Origin: Planctomycetia bacterium
GTDB taxonomy: Bacteria > Planctomycetota > Phycisphaerae > Phycisphaerales > SM1A02
Direction of reading: 5' to 3'
Assembly: GCA_005790605.1 (NCBI GenBank)
Contig: SXUI01000057.1
Span: 31,939-95,938, forward strand
Length of the DNA: 64,000 nt
Shown here: piece after piece, positions 49,894 through 59,328 of the stretch
Layout of the letters: each line of letters opens with the position of its first letter
How positions within the stretch are numbered: the stretch's first letter is position 1
Made by a program: the position numbers and the translations under genes
The notes under the pieces: generated by a model
What the model was told of the DNA's origin: nothing
Database searches by the model: none
What the model saw: the letters and a program-made list of their open reading frames with translations, nothing else

Positions 49894-49901
49894 CGTGCGG
49901 C

Positions 49902-52751
49902 CTAATCGATGTACAGAAACTCATTGAGGTTAAGGAACACGAGACAGAGAGTTCCGAGAGCCTCCGCCTTGGAACGCGTCCCGTCCGCGACAAGTTCTTC
50001 GAGAAACGCGACGGCTTCATCGATTTCCGCCTCGCTCGGCGCTCGCCCGCTCGTCAGGAGGCGCGCGCGCTCGACTTGCGCGCGCAAGTCGTTAGGAAAC
50101 TCTTGTTGAAGCCGCGACGCGAATCGCGCCGCCTCTTCATTGGTCAGTGCACCATTAAGCATGGACAACGCTTGCGTCGGCACAACTGTCTGGAACCGAA
50201 CAGGACAGGATGCGTCGAGATCCGCGAGGTCGAACGCTGAGAGCAGTGGATGCTGCAGCGAGCGCTTGAGCATGATGTAAAGACTGCGGCGCGTCCAACT
50301 GTCCTCAGGCGTGAGCGGCCACACTTCGTCCGGCCGACTCGAAGTCCCGAGCACTTCAGCTGGCAGCGGCGGCCGAACCGAAGTTCCCCCGATTGCAGGA
50401 TTCAGGGTTCCGTTCACGCTGAGCATCGCGTCGCGAAGTTCTTCCGCGCCGAGTCGACGCATTCGCATGCGCGTGAGGAGCTCGTTGGGCGCGTCCTTCG
50501 CGAGCGCATCCGGATGAGGCACGCTTGACATGCGATACGCAGCACTCGACATGATGAGGCGATGCAACGACTTCAAGCTTCCGCCCGACGCAAGCAGTTG
50601 CGTCGCGAGATAGTCAAGGAGCGGCGCGTTGGTGGGAGGTTCACCAAGCCGTCCAAAGTCGTTAGGCGTTGGGCAGATTCCCACGCCAAAGTGGTGTTGC
50701 CATACGCGATTCGCGATGGAGCGCCACGCGAGTGCGTTGTCATGCCTCGTGATCCACTGCGCGAGTGCAAGTCGACGCCCGCTTGACTCGCCGTTAGGAA
50801 GTTGTTGAGGCGCGCCAGGCGCCACTCGCTCTGCAATCAGAGGAACCCCTGGCACGACCTCATCGCCGAGATTGTGCGGACTCCCTCGGAGCATGACGCG
50901 CGTCGCGCGAGGCTCTTTCACCTCACGCACCGCAAGGACCGTCTCGCCCTCCCAGTCTGGCGGCCGCAATGCACTGAGCGCATCGCAGAGTTCACGAGCG
51001 CGCGCGGAGTCTTTCTCGCCAATCTGCGCGAGAAGCTCATCGCGCCCGTCAAGCCCACGCGCCATCGATGCAATCTCGCTGCGGTCGAGCACGCGATCGT
51101 AGAAACGAACCTCATCGAGGTCGCCACTGTACGCACCACCACCCGGTTGCATCGCACCAATCGCGACGCGCTTGGAAGCAGTCAACCGCTCCGTGTTCCC
51201 GCGACCTTGATCGACTGCAAACCCATCGACGAAGAGCTCGACTTCACCCGTCGATATCGAACGAGTCAGCGCGACATGGTGCCACTCGCCATCGTTGTAT
51301 CCAGGACCGGAGCTTAAGAAAGTTTCTGGCGCGCCGACCCCTGCACTCACGAACCCATTTCCGACGAGTGAGATTCCAAAGTCGCGCACGATGCCAGGGA
51401 TTTCACTATCAACGAGCCCTTCCCCGCGGAACCACCGTCGATCCGTGTCGTCACCGCCACCTAGATCTGTGGTGCGAAAGAAGAACGCGATCGTGAAGTC
51501 GTCGCTGACGGGTCGGTCAACTTCGACGCGATCGTCACCGCCATCAAATCGCAACGCGCTCCCTGCGAGCCCCGCGACTCCGAAGGTCGCATCGCGCACG
51601 GTCGCGGGATGAGGATCGGGCCGCCGCGCGTGATCGCGCGCATGGGTATCGCGTGCGTCATCGAACGGGTAATACGCCACCAGACCGGCTTGAGGTGCGT
51701 GCGAGAGAAACGATGTCGCGACATCGGCTGGCGCATCAACACGAACCGAGGGCATCAACTCTCGCAATGCGCCTAACACTCGGTTGTATTCCGCTCGAAA
51801 CTTCTTGACCTCATCCTCGGAGGAAACGTGACCGAAGTCCCGTCGAACCATGCGAAACACGTTGTCCGCTTCGATCGAGTTGAAGGGAGAGTTCTTGTAC
51901 GGCGCAACACCCGCAAACCACGCCGAGAACGCGTAGTACTCCGATTGCGAAATCGGGTCGCCCTTGTGGTCATGGCAACGAGCGCATCCGAGGCTGATGC
52001 TTAAGAACGCGCGCGCAGTCGTGTCGACAATCCCATCCATATCGTCAGCAAGCGCTTGCGCGAGATCTGGCACTTCGTCATCCCACACGCCGAGGCGATA
52101 GAAGCCGGTCGCTACAAGCGTGTTGAAATCGCGATGCTCAATCTCATCACCCGCAAGTTGCGCCTCGACGAACGCTGCGTATGGCATGTCGGCGTTCAGC
52201 GCATCGACGACGAAGTCCCGGTACTTCCACGCGCCGGCCTTTTCGCTATCGCGCTCAAATCCATTCGTCTCAGCAAACCGGACAATGTCGAGCCAGTGCC
52301 GGCCCCATTGCTCGCCGTAGTGCGGGCTGTTGAGTAATCGATCGATCACCCTCTCGTACGCGTCGGCGGAATCGTCCGCAAGAAAATCCGCGACCTCCTC
52401 GGGCGTGGGTGGAAGTCCGATGAGGTCGAAGCTCGCGCGACGAATCAGCGCGACTCGGTCCGCCTCGACGGCTGGGTGCAGCTTCGCGGCTTCGATGGGG
52501 GCGAGGACGAAGCGATCAATCTCGTTTCGACACCACGCCGCATCTTCGACAGCTGGCGGTGGCGCGGTCGACAGTGGTTGATACGCCCACCAACTTTCTC
52601 TTGACGCGATGGCCTTGCGTCGCACCACTTCTGCCTCTTTCGACGCGTCTTGAAACACCGACGCGCTCGCAGGCGACACGACGGCGGATGCAATCGCCAT
52701 CACTGCGGCGAGGCGCGTCTTCCTTCGAATGGCATCACGAGGGAATCTCAT
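49902..52751 (-). CDS. DUF1549/DUF1553 (PSD1-type) secreted protein with LamG domain
   Basis: This is a 949-residue exported protein. After a signal peptide (LAAVMAIASAVVSPASA) comes DUF1549 (NEIDRFVLAPIEAAKLHP ... HYGEQWGRHWLDIVRFAET) with GCARCHDHKGDPIS, a CxxCH heme-type motif. A LamG-like lectin domain (VAYYPFDDARD ... YNDGEWHHVALTRS ... YSGDLDEVRFYDRVLDRSE) is inserted in the middle. DUF1553 ends the protein (LAQWITRHDNALAWRSIANR, HHFGVGICPTPNDFG, RRSLYIMLKRSLQHPLL). The N-terminal cytochrome domain (PSCyt1) common in the family is missing. Probably acts with the DUF1501 partner on a glycan; unproven. Confidence 0.9.
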   Translation of the reverse strand: MRFPRDAIRRKTRLAAVMAIASAVVSPASASVFQDASKEAEVVRRKAIASRESWWAYQPLSTAPPPAVEDAAWCRNEIDRFVLAPIEAAKLHPAVEADRVALIRRASFDLIGLPPTPEEVADFLADDSADAYERVIDRLLNSPHYGEQWGRHWLDIVRFAETNGFERDSEKAGAWKYRDFVVDALNADMPYAAFVEAQLAGDEIEHRDFNTLVATGFYRLGVWDDEVPDLAQALADDMDGIVDTTARAFLSISLGCARCHDHKGDPISQSEYYAFSAWFAGVAPYKNSPFNSIEADNVFRMVRRDFGHVSSEDEVKKFRAEYNRVLGALRELMPSVRVDAPADVATSFLSHAPQAGLVAYYPFDDARDTHARDHARRPDPHPATVRDATFGVAGLAGSALRFDGGDDRVEVDRPVSDDFTIAFFFRTTDLGGGDDTDRRWFRGEGLVDSEIPGIVRDFGISLVGNGFVSAGVGAPETFLSSGPGYNDGEWHHVALTRSISTGEVELFVDGFAVDQGRGNTERLTASKRVAIGAMQPGGGAYSGDLDEVRFYDRVLDRSEIASMARGLDGRDELLAQIGEKDSARARELCDALSALRPPDWEGETVLAVREVKEPRATRVMLRGSPHNLGDEVVPGVPLIAERVAPGAPQQLPNGESSGRRLALAQWITRHDNALAWRSIANRVWQHHFGVGICPTPNDFGRLGEPPTNAPLLDYLATQLLASGGSLKSLHRLIMSSAAYRMSSVPHPDALAKDAPNELLTRMRMRRLGAEELRDAMLSVNGTLNPAIGGTSVRPPLPAEVLGTSSRPDEVWPLTPEDSWTRRSLYIMLKRSLQHPLLSAFDLADLDASCPVRFQTVVPTQALSMLNGALTNEEAARFASRLQQEFPNDLRAQVERARLLTSGRAPSEAEIDEAVAFLEELVADGTRSKAEALGTLCLVFLNLNEFLYID

Positions 52752-52957
52752 ATTGCAACTTGAACATACCGCACGAAACTCCTGAAGGTCCCCAACATCA
52801 GGGCGAATCCCGCGAGTGCAGCGCAATTCCTGCCCGTCGGAACTTCGACTTTTGAAGAGTGGCTGAATTCAGACGCGAATGCGCGAACTCGCCAAAGCCT
52901 GCGTCGATACGGAGCCTCGTCGGCTCGGACTCTTTCCGAGTCGCCGCGAGCCAACCC
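52752..52957. promoter_or_regulatory. Divergent promoter region of two exported-protein genes
   Basis: This 206-base region lies between the DUF1549 gene and the second lectin-dockerin gene. It holds short stems such as GACTC/GAGTC near 52928-52942. No clear -35/-10 pair. A promoter for each gene must lie here. Confidence 0.35.
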
Positions 52958-53806
52958 ATGCGTGCGACGCAGTTCCAAATCCTCTCTGCATTGCTCGCCC
53001 TCGTGGCGCTCCTTCTTCCTGCGAGAACCTCGACCGCGCAAGTCGCGTGTTGGCAGGAAGAGAACGGCGGAAACGGCCACTGGTACTGCCTCATCTCCTT
53101 TCTCCCTCACCAAGGTTGGCAAGGCCCACTCAACTACTCCGAGGCAGTCGGCGCTCACCTTGTGACCTTCGGCAGCCGAGAGGAACGAGATTTCGTCTAT
53201 TCGACGATCGTCACTTGTCCCTGGATTTGGTACTCAAGTTCAGGTCCATTCATCGGGGCGATTCAAGATCACACTGCGCCCGATTACGCCGAGCCAAACG
53301 GTGGTTGGAGGTGGGTCGACGGGACCCCCTGGACTTGGGATCCATGGGAAGACGGTCCGTCGCTTGACGGTACTTGCGAGACCGCTGATCGCTGCGTGCT
53401 CCGGTTCGCGAATCCGAACTGCGAGTTCGCGCCGTCAAGTTGGGTGTGCGACGCGCCAATACTCCCAGTCTGCCCTCGATGCGAAACCGATCTCTCGCCG
53501 TTGTACGCGATCATCGAGTTCGAAACGGATTGTGACGGAAACGGGCTCGTCGACTTCGGCGAACGCCTCGCTGATCCGACGCTCGACGCAAACAACGACA
53601 GCATTCTCGATCGATGCGCATGCACCGCGGATCTCGATCAAAATGGACTCATCGACTCGGGCGATCTCATCATCATGCTGAATGCGTGGGGATCCTCGGC
53701 CGCCCCAAACGAGGGCGATCTTGACGGCGACGGCCTCGTGACCGGAAGCGATGTCGTCATCCTGCTCGGCAAATGGGGCCCGTGTCAATCCTGCCTCGTG
53801 TGCTAA
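52958..53806 (+). CDS. C-type-lectin-like protein with dockerin and Cys-rich tail
   Basis: This 282-residue exported protein is a paralog of 40317-41138. It has a signal peptide (ILSALLALVALLLPARTSTA), the lectin-like core NGHWYCLISFLPHQGW, GAIQDHTAPDYAEPNGG with GWRWVDGTPWTWDPW, then DCDGNGLVDFGERLADPT and two dockerin-type calcium loops (DLDQNGLIDSGDLIIMLNAW and DLDGDGLVTGSDVVILLGKW). It ends GPCQSCLVC, matching the Cys-x-x-Cys-x-x-Cys end of its paralog. ATG 52958 chosen by the signal peptide. It probably binds glycan and attaches through the dockerin. Confidence 0.82.
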   Translation: MRATQFQILSALLALVALLLPARTSTAQVACWQEENGGNGHWYCLISFLPHQGWQGPLNYSEAVGAHLVTFGSREERDFVYSTIVTCPWIWYSSSGPFIGAIQDHTAPDYAEPNGGWRWVDGTPWTWDPWEDGPSLDGTCETADRCVLRFANPNCEFAPSSWVCDAPILPVCPRCETDLSPLYAIIEFETDCDGNGLVDFGERLADPTLDANNDSILDRCACTADLDQNGLIDSGDLIIMLNAWGSSAAPNEGDLDGDGLVTGSDVVILLGKWGPCQSCLVC

Positions 53807-53891
53807 GGGCGATCGCAACACACAGCCCCAAGCTGCTTTCTAGAGGTGCATTTGGTTGCGCGGAGCATCTCCGTGCTACCCTTCTCGGATC

Positions 53892-54272
53892 ATGATGCAA
53901 GCCTCGACCGCGCCCGCAAAGTTGCTCTGTTCAACCGTTGTCGTCATCGCGTCCTGCGCGCTCCTTCCAGGGTGCCTTCTCATTGGCGGATCCAAGACTG
54001 TGACGGAGGCGCCCGCTCCACACTCCGCAACGCTCGGCCAACAACTTGTCGACCTTGGCGCGGCTCGAGATATGGGAGTGCTCACCCAAGCAGAGTTTGA
54101 AATCGAGAAGGCGAAGTTACTTCAAGGATCTGGGAACGGCGTCAGTGCTTGCGCGATCACTGTCGAGGGTTGCAAACTTCCAGAGGCGCATTCCGCTGAT
54201 GCTGCAAGCCATAGCGTGACCGCCGAAGTGACGATTACTCCATCAGACGAGAAGACCGGCGAACCAAAATGA
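53892..54272 (+). CDS. Lipoprotein with SHOCT-like segment
   Basis: This 126-residue protein has a hydrophobic N-terminus ending in a lipobox, LLPGC, then a short Pro/Ala linker and a SHOCT-like helix pair (LGQQLVDLGAARDMGVLTQAEFEIEKAKLLQG, cited in parts: LGQQLVDLGAARD and TQAEFEIEKAKLL). SHOCT segments are often found in oligomerising or membrane-associated proteins. It overlaps the next gene by 4 bases (54269-54272), so these two are coupled. Function unknown. Confidence 0.7.
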   Translation: MMQASTAPAKLLCSTVVVIASCALLPGCLLIGGSKTVTEAPAPHSATLGQQLVDLGAARDMGVLTQAEFEIEKAKLLQGSGNGVSACAITVEGCKLPEAHSADAASHSVTAEVTITPSDEKTGEPK

Positions 54273-54751
54273 GCTTCGGCATTCAAGATGACGGGAAGTA
54301 CTTTGTCGCAAGAGATGGGACGACCTATGGTCCCTATCGTGGGGATGCGCTCCCTGCCATGTATGCCGCGAAGCAGGTGCTTTCTACGGACTTGATTTCA
54401 GAAGTAAGCGGGACCGAATGGATCACGGTGGCGCAAGCGATTGCGACAACGCAACCTTCCGGAAGCCAGGTCGCTCCGCCGCCATCAAGCGCGGAGCGTG
54501 AGAACTCCAATGGACTCGGGCTCGCGAGCTTCGTGATCGGGATCGTTTCGTTCAGTTTGACTTTCGTCGGTGGAGGTTGCGTCGGCATCTTTTTCGCACT
54601 CCTTGGGCTCGCGTTTGGAGTCTTTGGCCTCTTTCGCTCACCGCGCGGATTCGCGATCGCGGGGATCATTCTGAACGGCATCACGGTGCTCCTCCTTGCG
54701 CTCGCTGCGCTCGGTTTCGCGCTCTGTTGCATTGGAGCTGCCGCCGCATAG
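54269..54751 (+). CDS. GYF_2-like and DUF4190-like two-helix membrane protein
   Basis: This 160-residue protein has a GYF_2-like domain (YFVARDGTTYGPYRGDAL ... VLSTDLISEVSGTEWITVAQ, about 10-58), a Ser/Pro linker, then two or three membrane helices with DUF4190 style (LGLASFVIGIVSFSLTFVGG, IFFALLGLAFGVFGLFRS, GFAIAGIILNGITVLLLAL). GYF-type domains bind proline-rich segments. It is coupled to the lipoprotein gene before it and 42 bases from the TPR gene after it. Function unknown. Confidence 0.75.
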   Translation: MSFGIQDDGKYFVARDGTTYGPYRGDALPAMYAAKQVLSTDLISEVSGTEWITVAQAIATTQPSGSQVAPPPSSAERENSNGLGLASFVIGIVSFSLTFVGGGCVGIFFALLGLAFGVFGLFRSPRGFAIAGIILNGITVLLLALAALGFALCCIGAAAA

Positions 54752-54793
54752 TTTCAAGAAGTCCGTCGAGGCCCGTACAACACTGCTGAAGAG

Positions 54794-56500
54794 ATGGACC
54801 CAATCCAACCAAATCACACGCCCCCGACGCAGGCGCCCTCTGATTTCCACGCGCATGTCCAGTTCCAACAAGAGCGCTCCGTCGAAGCATCGGCGCGGCA
54901 CCTTGCGGGCTGGTCCCTTGGACTTGGTATCAGCGGCCTCGCGACTTGCGGCGCGCTCTCCGGCGTAGGCGTGGGCTTCGGCATCGCCTCTCTTCTCAAG
55001 AAACGAACCGCGTTTGGTTGGACCGCGACGAGCGTCAGTGCGGCGTGCACGATTCTACCGATCACCGGCTGCCTCTGGTGGATGAGTTTCGTGTCGAGTC
55101 AGATGCAGCAAGCGATGCTGCGGTTTCAAGATCCTGCTGGGCAAGCGAGCCTCGATCTCGTGCAATGGCATGAGGCGCTCGCGGCAGCGAAACTCAACGG
55201 CGAGGCTCCACAGGCTTGGACGATCGATCTGATCACGCAGCGCAACCCAAACCTCGCGCTCCCATCTCTTGATCCTTGGGGGAACGCTTATCTCGTCGAG
55301 CCAGCGGGGCCCTATGAGTTTCGTTCCATCGGTCCGGACTATTCCCCCGGCACTGCGGACGATATGGTCATCGACGCGGAGGGCATCGTGCGCACGATCG
55401 ATGCGGGCGATGCAACAACTCCGGAGTTCGCCCACTCGTACTCCTCATCGAGCAAACTGACGCCCGCAACCGAAGCGGAACTCTCGCGCCTCAACGAAAA
55501 AGAGACGCGCGAACGAATGAATCTTGTGATCGACGAACTCAAGGTGTCGCCACAGCAGGCACAGCTGCGCCACGAGCTCGGCTTCCTCGCGAAACATCGA
55601 GCGCAACTTGCGAGAACTTCTACAGTTCAGTCGCCTGAACCCGAGGCACACTCCCTCAACGGGACATCGCTCTATCCGCCACCACTCACGCCTGAACGCG
55701 AGGCGCAGTTACTCGCAAACCTCGACGCTGCTCGGAAGAACGCCGAGCAGAACCCAGACAGCGAGGATGCGCTCATCTGGGTTGGGCGCCGCTTGGCCTA
55801 CCTCGGCCGTTACCGAGAGTCGATCGCGTGGTACACGAAAGCAATCAATCATCTCGGTTCGACGCCGAAGTTGCTCAGGCATCGCGGCCATCGCTACATC
55901 ACCGTGCGCGAGTTTGACAAGGCCATCCGCGATCTCACCGACGCAAGGCAGTTAGCGCTCGACCTTGATGATGAGATCGAACCAGATGGCATTCCCACAC
56001 CCGCTGGTCCGCGATCAACCCTCAAAGGCAACATCGCCTATCACCTCGCCCTCGCGCAATTCTGCAAGGGCGATCTTGATGCTGCGCGGACAGCGTGGCA
56101 AGAAGCGCTTGATCTCGCAACAAATGACGACTCACGAGTCGCGGCTTCGTACTGGCTTGCGATCACGGAGTTCGAGCGCGGCAATCCCGAGGCGGCTCAG
56201 GCGGTGCTCAAACCAATGACCCCTGCATTGGATGTCCAAGAGAATCAGTCTTATCTCAAGTTGACGCTACTGCTCAAGGGGGACTTGGTGACCATTGCAG
56301 AGGGTCAGGAGGTTTCGGCTCTCGGCGCCGCAGTTGATCAGGCAACCTTCGGCTTCGGCATTGCGATGCATGCGCGCCATGTACTCAAAGAAGAAACCAC
56401 AGCACGCCATCTGCTTGAGAGCAATCTTGATTGTCCTGAGTGGGCCGCGTTTGGCATGATTGCGAGCGAGGTCGTGAGCGCGCGAATCCCTCAAGAGTGA
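54794..56500 (+). CDS. Membrane protein with GspG-like segment and TPR domain
   Basis: This 568-residue protein begins with a DUF4190-like two-helix region (SLGLGISGLATCGALSGVGVGF, cited in parts: SLGLGISGLA, ALSGVGVGFGIASLL; then ACTILPITGCLWWMSFV). Residues about 130-200 resemble the C-terminal part of major pseudopilins (SLDPWGNAYLVEPAGPYEF, SIGPDYSPGTADDMV). After a long Lys/Glu linker there are TPR-like helices (EDALIWVGRRLAYLGRYRES, AIRDLTDARQLALDLDD, AYHLALAQFCKGDLDAAR). Probably membrane-bound with a soluble TPR arm. It is third in a row with the lipoprotein and GYF-like genes. Function unknown. Confidence 0.7.
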   Translation: MDPIQPNHTPPTQAPSDFHAHVQFQQERSVEASARHLAGWSLGLGISGLATCGALSGVGVGFGIASLLKKRTAFGWTATSVSAACTILPITGCLWWMSFVSSQMQQAMLRFQDPAGQASLDLVQWHEALAAAKLNGEAPQAWTIDLITQRNPNLALPSLDPWGNAYLVEPAGPYEFRSIGPDYSPGTADDMVIDAEGIVRTIDAGDATTPEFAHSYSSSSKLTPATEAELSRLNEKETRERMNLVIDELKVSPQQAQLRHELGFLAKHRAQLARTSTVQSPEPEAHSLNGTSLYPPPLTPEREAQLLANLDAARKNAEQNPDSEDALIWVGRRLAYLGRYRESIAWYTKAINHLGSTPKLLRHRGHRYITVREFDKAIRDLTDARQLALDLDDEIEPDGIPTPAGPRSTLKGNIAYHLALAQFCKGDLDAARTAWQEALDLATNDDSRVAASYWLAITEFERGNPEAAQAVLKPMTPALDVQENQSYLKLTLLLKGDLVTIAEGQEVSALGAAVDQATFGFGIAMHARHVLKEETTARHLLESNLDCPEWAAFGMIASEVVSARIPQE

Positions 56501-56524
56501 GGACGCGCTTCTCACTAGATCAAC

Positions 56525-57169
56525 TCAGGGCGACGCGGGAGGCAGCGACCCCGTGGTCATGCTGATGAGTTCGCGATCATGTTCGTGTGAGAGCAGCGCG
56601 AGCGAACTCATTGCGCCCATGAGGCAGAGCGCCATGTCCCACTGCGTGTCCCACACATCACCCTGCATGGCGAGGTACTGACTTGCATCTGCGCCGAACA
56701 CGATGGCGGCGGCGAACTCAAGCAGCTCGAACGCCGCCGAGAAAGAGAGCGTGAACGCGAGTATCGTCACAACTCGCCAACCGCGCTTCGCGATCACTCC
56801 TTCGCGCAGAAAAATCTCACGCGCGAGCATCGCCGGAACGAAGCCTTGCAGAAAATGCCCGACGCGGTCGTAATCGTTGCGCGGTCTGCCAAAAAACTCC
56901 TGCGCCCACTCGCCAATGGGGACGAATTCATAGGTGTACTTCCCACCGATGACGAGAAACAACGCGTGCATTGCAAGCAATCCGAACAGGAGTGGGGTGC
57001 ATGGTTTGTGTCGCCACCAAACGACCCAACCAATGATCGCGCCGATGACCCAGAAGCACTCGAGGATCCAGGTCAATCGATCCCGTGGATCAATCGCGCT
57101 CCAGATGAGCACGCAGCCAAGGAGTGCAACGACGAAGGACCGAACCGGGGGGCGATCAACCGCGCGCAC
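56525..57169 (-). CDS. DUF2238 (YjdF-like) membrane protein
   Basis: This 214-residue protein has about six helices. FVPIGEWAQEFFGRPRNDYDRVGHFLQGFVPAMLAREIFLR (cited in parts: NDYDRVGHFLQGFVPAMLAR) and ADASQYLAMQGDVWDTQWDMALCLMGA are the conserved DUF2238 regions. It starts with a GTG at 57169, immediately after the TGA of the TM2 gene (TGAGTG), suggesting coupling. Function unknown; the family is widespread in proteobacteria and planctomycetes. Confidence 0.85.
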   Translation of the reverse strand: MRAVDRPPVRSFVVALLGCVLIWSAIDPRDRLTWILECFWVIGAIIGWVVWWRHKPCTPLLFGLLAMHALFLVIGGKYTYEFVPIGEWAQEFFGRPRNDYDRVGHFLQGFVPAMLAREIFLREGVIAKRGWRVVTILAFTLSFSAAFELLEFAAAIVFGADASQYLAMQGDVWDTQWDMALCLMGAMSSLALLSHEHDRELISMTTGSLPPASP

Positions 57170-57475
57170 TCAGAACCATTCCTTCTTCCCCTGCTGATAG
57201 GTGCGAATGAAGTCAGCGTCGGACTTCGTGAGATACATGATGCCTTCAACAAGTCCAATGATGTGCATTGCACTTGCCGCGAGACCGTATGTCAGAACTC
57301 CGCCAATGATGGAAACGAGCAGCATGATGATGCCAGCTGTCGTATAGCCCAAAACGAATTTGTGGATGCCGAGCGCTCCGAGCACAATGCCGAGTACGCC
57401 GGCGAGTACTCGTTTGCTCTCAACCGGAGGAGCGACGCCAAATGGAGGTGGATCGGAGACCGGAAACTGTGTCAT
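57170..57475 (-). CDS. TM2-domain protein
   Basis: This 101-residue protein has a short Pro-rich N-terminus, then the TM2 core: RVLAGVLGIVLGALGIHKFVLG, a turn, and AGIIMLLVSIIGGVLTYG, ending in a charged tail. GIHKFYLG-like motifs are diagnostic. Its stop abuts the GTG of the DUF2238 gene. Likely a small membrane protein; function unknown. Confidence 0.88.
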   Translation of the reverse strand: MTQFPVSDPPPFGVAPPVESKRVLAGVLGIVLGALGIHKFVLGYTTAGIIMLLVSIIGGVLTYGLAASAMHIIGLVEGIMYLTKSDADFIRTYQQGKKEWF

Positions 57476-57555
57476 GGGCGACCTCTCTGATTCTTCACAA
57501 GGTTCAGTACTTCACGATGGCGGAATCGTACTCTTGCGTCCGACCATCGCGCCAC

Positions 57556-59295
57556 TCAACGCTCGAGTCGCGGCTTGCTCGAAGGCACGATCGGCGGAAC
57601 GAAACGAAACTGGCGCGCGTCGAAAAGGCCACGGTCACTCAACTTCAACGCAGGAATGACGAGAAGCGCCATGAAGGAAAGCGTCATGAACGGCGCGCGA
57701 AGCGTCGAACCAAGCTCTCGCGCCATCTCCGAGAGCGCTAGATACACCTCGGCGACTTCTTCGACAGGGCGATCGCTCATGAGACCCGCAATCGGAAGCG
57801 GGAGGAGTTTCGCCTCCTCACCACGCACCACCGCAAGCCCGCCGCGTGCCGCGAAGACCGCGCGTACTGCGCGGGCGATGCAATCCCGCGTCGTTCCAAC
57901 GGCGATGACTTGGTGAGAGTCATGCGCGACGCTTGTGGCAATCGCTCCCGATTTCAATTGGAACCCTCGCACGAATGCGAGCGCTGGCGGGGCGGGCTTG
58001 AATCGATTACAGACGCTGATCAAGAGCGTGTCACTTTCGATGTCTGGTTCAAGCACGCCCTCGCGGGGCGTCAGCGGCTGACGAAGCTCCCGCGTCACGA
58101 GCTCGCCGTCGATCGCCTCGATTACGCGCACTTCGGTCGCTGCCGCGTTCGACGGCGCGCGAAGGATGAAATCGCTCGGATCGAAAGTGGCCTCGCGAAA
58201 CTGATTTGGCGTCGCAGTTGATCGATGTGCGACAAGTGATTTTCCCTCGCGCGCGACGACCGTGCCAGCGATCCATGTCTCACGAACCGCAAACGACTGA
58301 AGATCTTCAACGATAGCGAAGTCGGCGCGGTCCCCAACTCTCAACAAGCCGGTGCGCAATCGATAGTGCGCGACTGGATTGACACTCGATGCACGCAAGA
58401 CATCGAACAGATCAAGTCCATGCGCGACGCAACGCGCAACGCTCCGGTTGATGTGTCCAAGCACGAGCGCGTCAGGATGCGCGTCGTCCGTCGAAAACAT
58501 TGCCAAATCGGGAAACTCCGCGATGATCGGCCAAAGCGCCTCAAGATTTCGCGCAGCGCTTCCCTCACGGATCAAGATGTGCATGCCCAAACGCGCCTTC
58601 TCGCGCGCCTCGTCGAGCGTGAAACACTCGTGATCTGTGCTGATTCCTGCGGCGGCGTATCGAGCGGCGTCCGCTCCACGGAGACCTGGCGCATGACCAT
58701 CGACCGGTTTCCCGACCGCCTGTGCAGCGGCGATCTTCGCGAGAACTGCGCGATCACCAGAGAGAACCCCTGGCCAATTCATCATCTCGGCGAGGTAACT
58801 CAATCGATCGTCCCGAAGCAGCCGCGCGACGACTCCCTCGTCAAGACTTGCGCCAGTCGTCTCAAAGGCAGTCGCAGGCACGCAACTTGGAACGCCAAAC
58901 GCGATCGGCATACACGCTTGCGCTGCCTCGGAGAGCATGAACTCGATGCCTGCCTCGCCGAGCACATTCGCAATCTCGTGCGGATCACTCACTGTCGCGA
59001 CAGTGCCATGCCGTACCGCCACCCGCGCAAACTCCGCCGGCGCAAGCATGCTGCTTTCCACATGGACATGCGCGTCCACGAATCCGCAGATCAGGTACCC
59101 CGAGTCGACGGGAGCTCCCGAGGGAAGTTCGACGATACAAGCGACACGATCACCCTCGACGCGAACGAGTGCTGGATAGATTCGTCGCGTATGCACATCG
59201 ACGAGTTGATGGCGGAGCTCGATCACACTGCCGAGTGTACCTGTCAACCAACCGACTCCGTTCTCAATCGCCCAAGCAAGTTCGGTTGAAGTCAC
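57556..59295 (-). CDS. ade: Adenine deaminase
   Basis: This 579-residue amidohydrolase converts adenine to hypoxanthine. Metal motif GFVDAHVHVESSMLAP (H76, H78, E80), GTVATVSDPHEIANVLG, GKPVDGHAPGL, ISTDHECFT and DDAHPDALVLGHI match bacterial adenine deaminase; the C-terminal cap domain (GFQLKSGAIATSVAHDSHQ, GGLAVV, LMSDRPVEEVAE) is present. Full length. It stands alone on the minus strand, 34 bases from the large secreted protein. Together with the pyrimidine operon it gives the window a nucleobase-salvage flavour, though the two loci are 40 kb apart. Confidence 0.93.
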   Translation of the reverse strand: MTSTELAWAIENGVGWLTGTLGSVIELRHQLVDVHTRRIYPALVRVEGDRVACIVELPSGAPVDSGYLICGFVDAHVHVESSMLAPAEFARVAVRHGTVATVSDPHEIANVLGEAGIEFMLSEAAQACMPIAFGVPSCVPATAFETTGASLDEGVVARLLRDDRLSYLAEMMNWPGVLSGDRAVLAKIAAAQAVGKPVDGHAPGLRGADAARYAAAGISTDHECFTLDEAREKARLGMHILIREGSAARNLEALWPIIAEFPDLAMFSTDDAHPDALVLGHINRSVARCVAHGLDLFDVLRASSVNPVAHYRLRTGLLRVGDRADFAIVEDLQSFAVRETWIAGTVVAREGKSLVAHRSTATPNQFREATFDPSDFILRAPSNAAATEVRVIEAIDGELVTRELRQPLTPREGVLEPDIESDTLLISVCNRFKPAPPALAFVRGFQLKSGAIATSVAHDSHQVIAVGTTRDCIARAVRAVFAARGGLAVVRGEEAKLLPLPIAGLMSDRPVEEVAEVYLALSEMARELGSTLRAPFMTLSFMALLVIPALKLSDRGLFDARQFRFVPPIVPSSKPRLER

Positions 59296-59328
59296 GACGC
59301 GAAGCGCCGCGGGTGGCTCACCGTGCGT

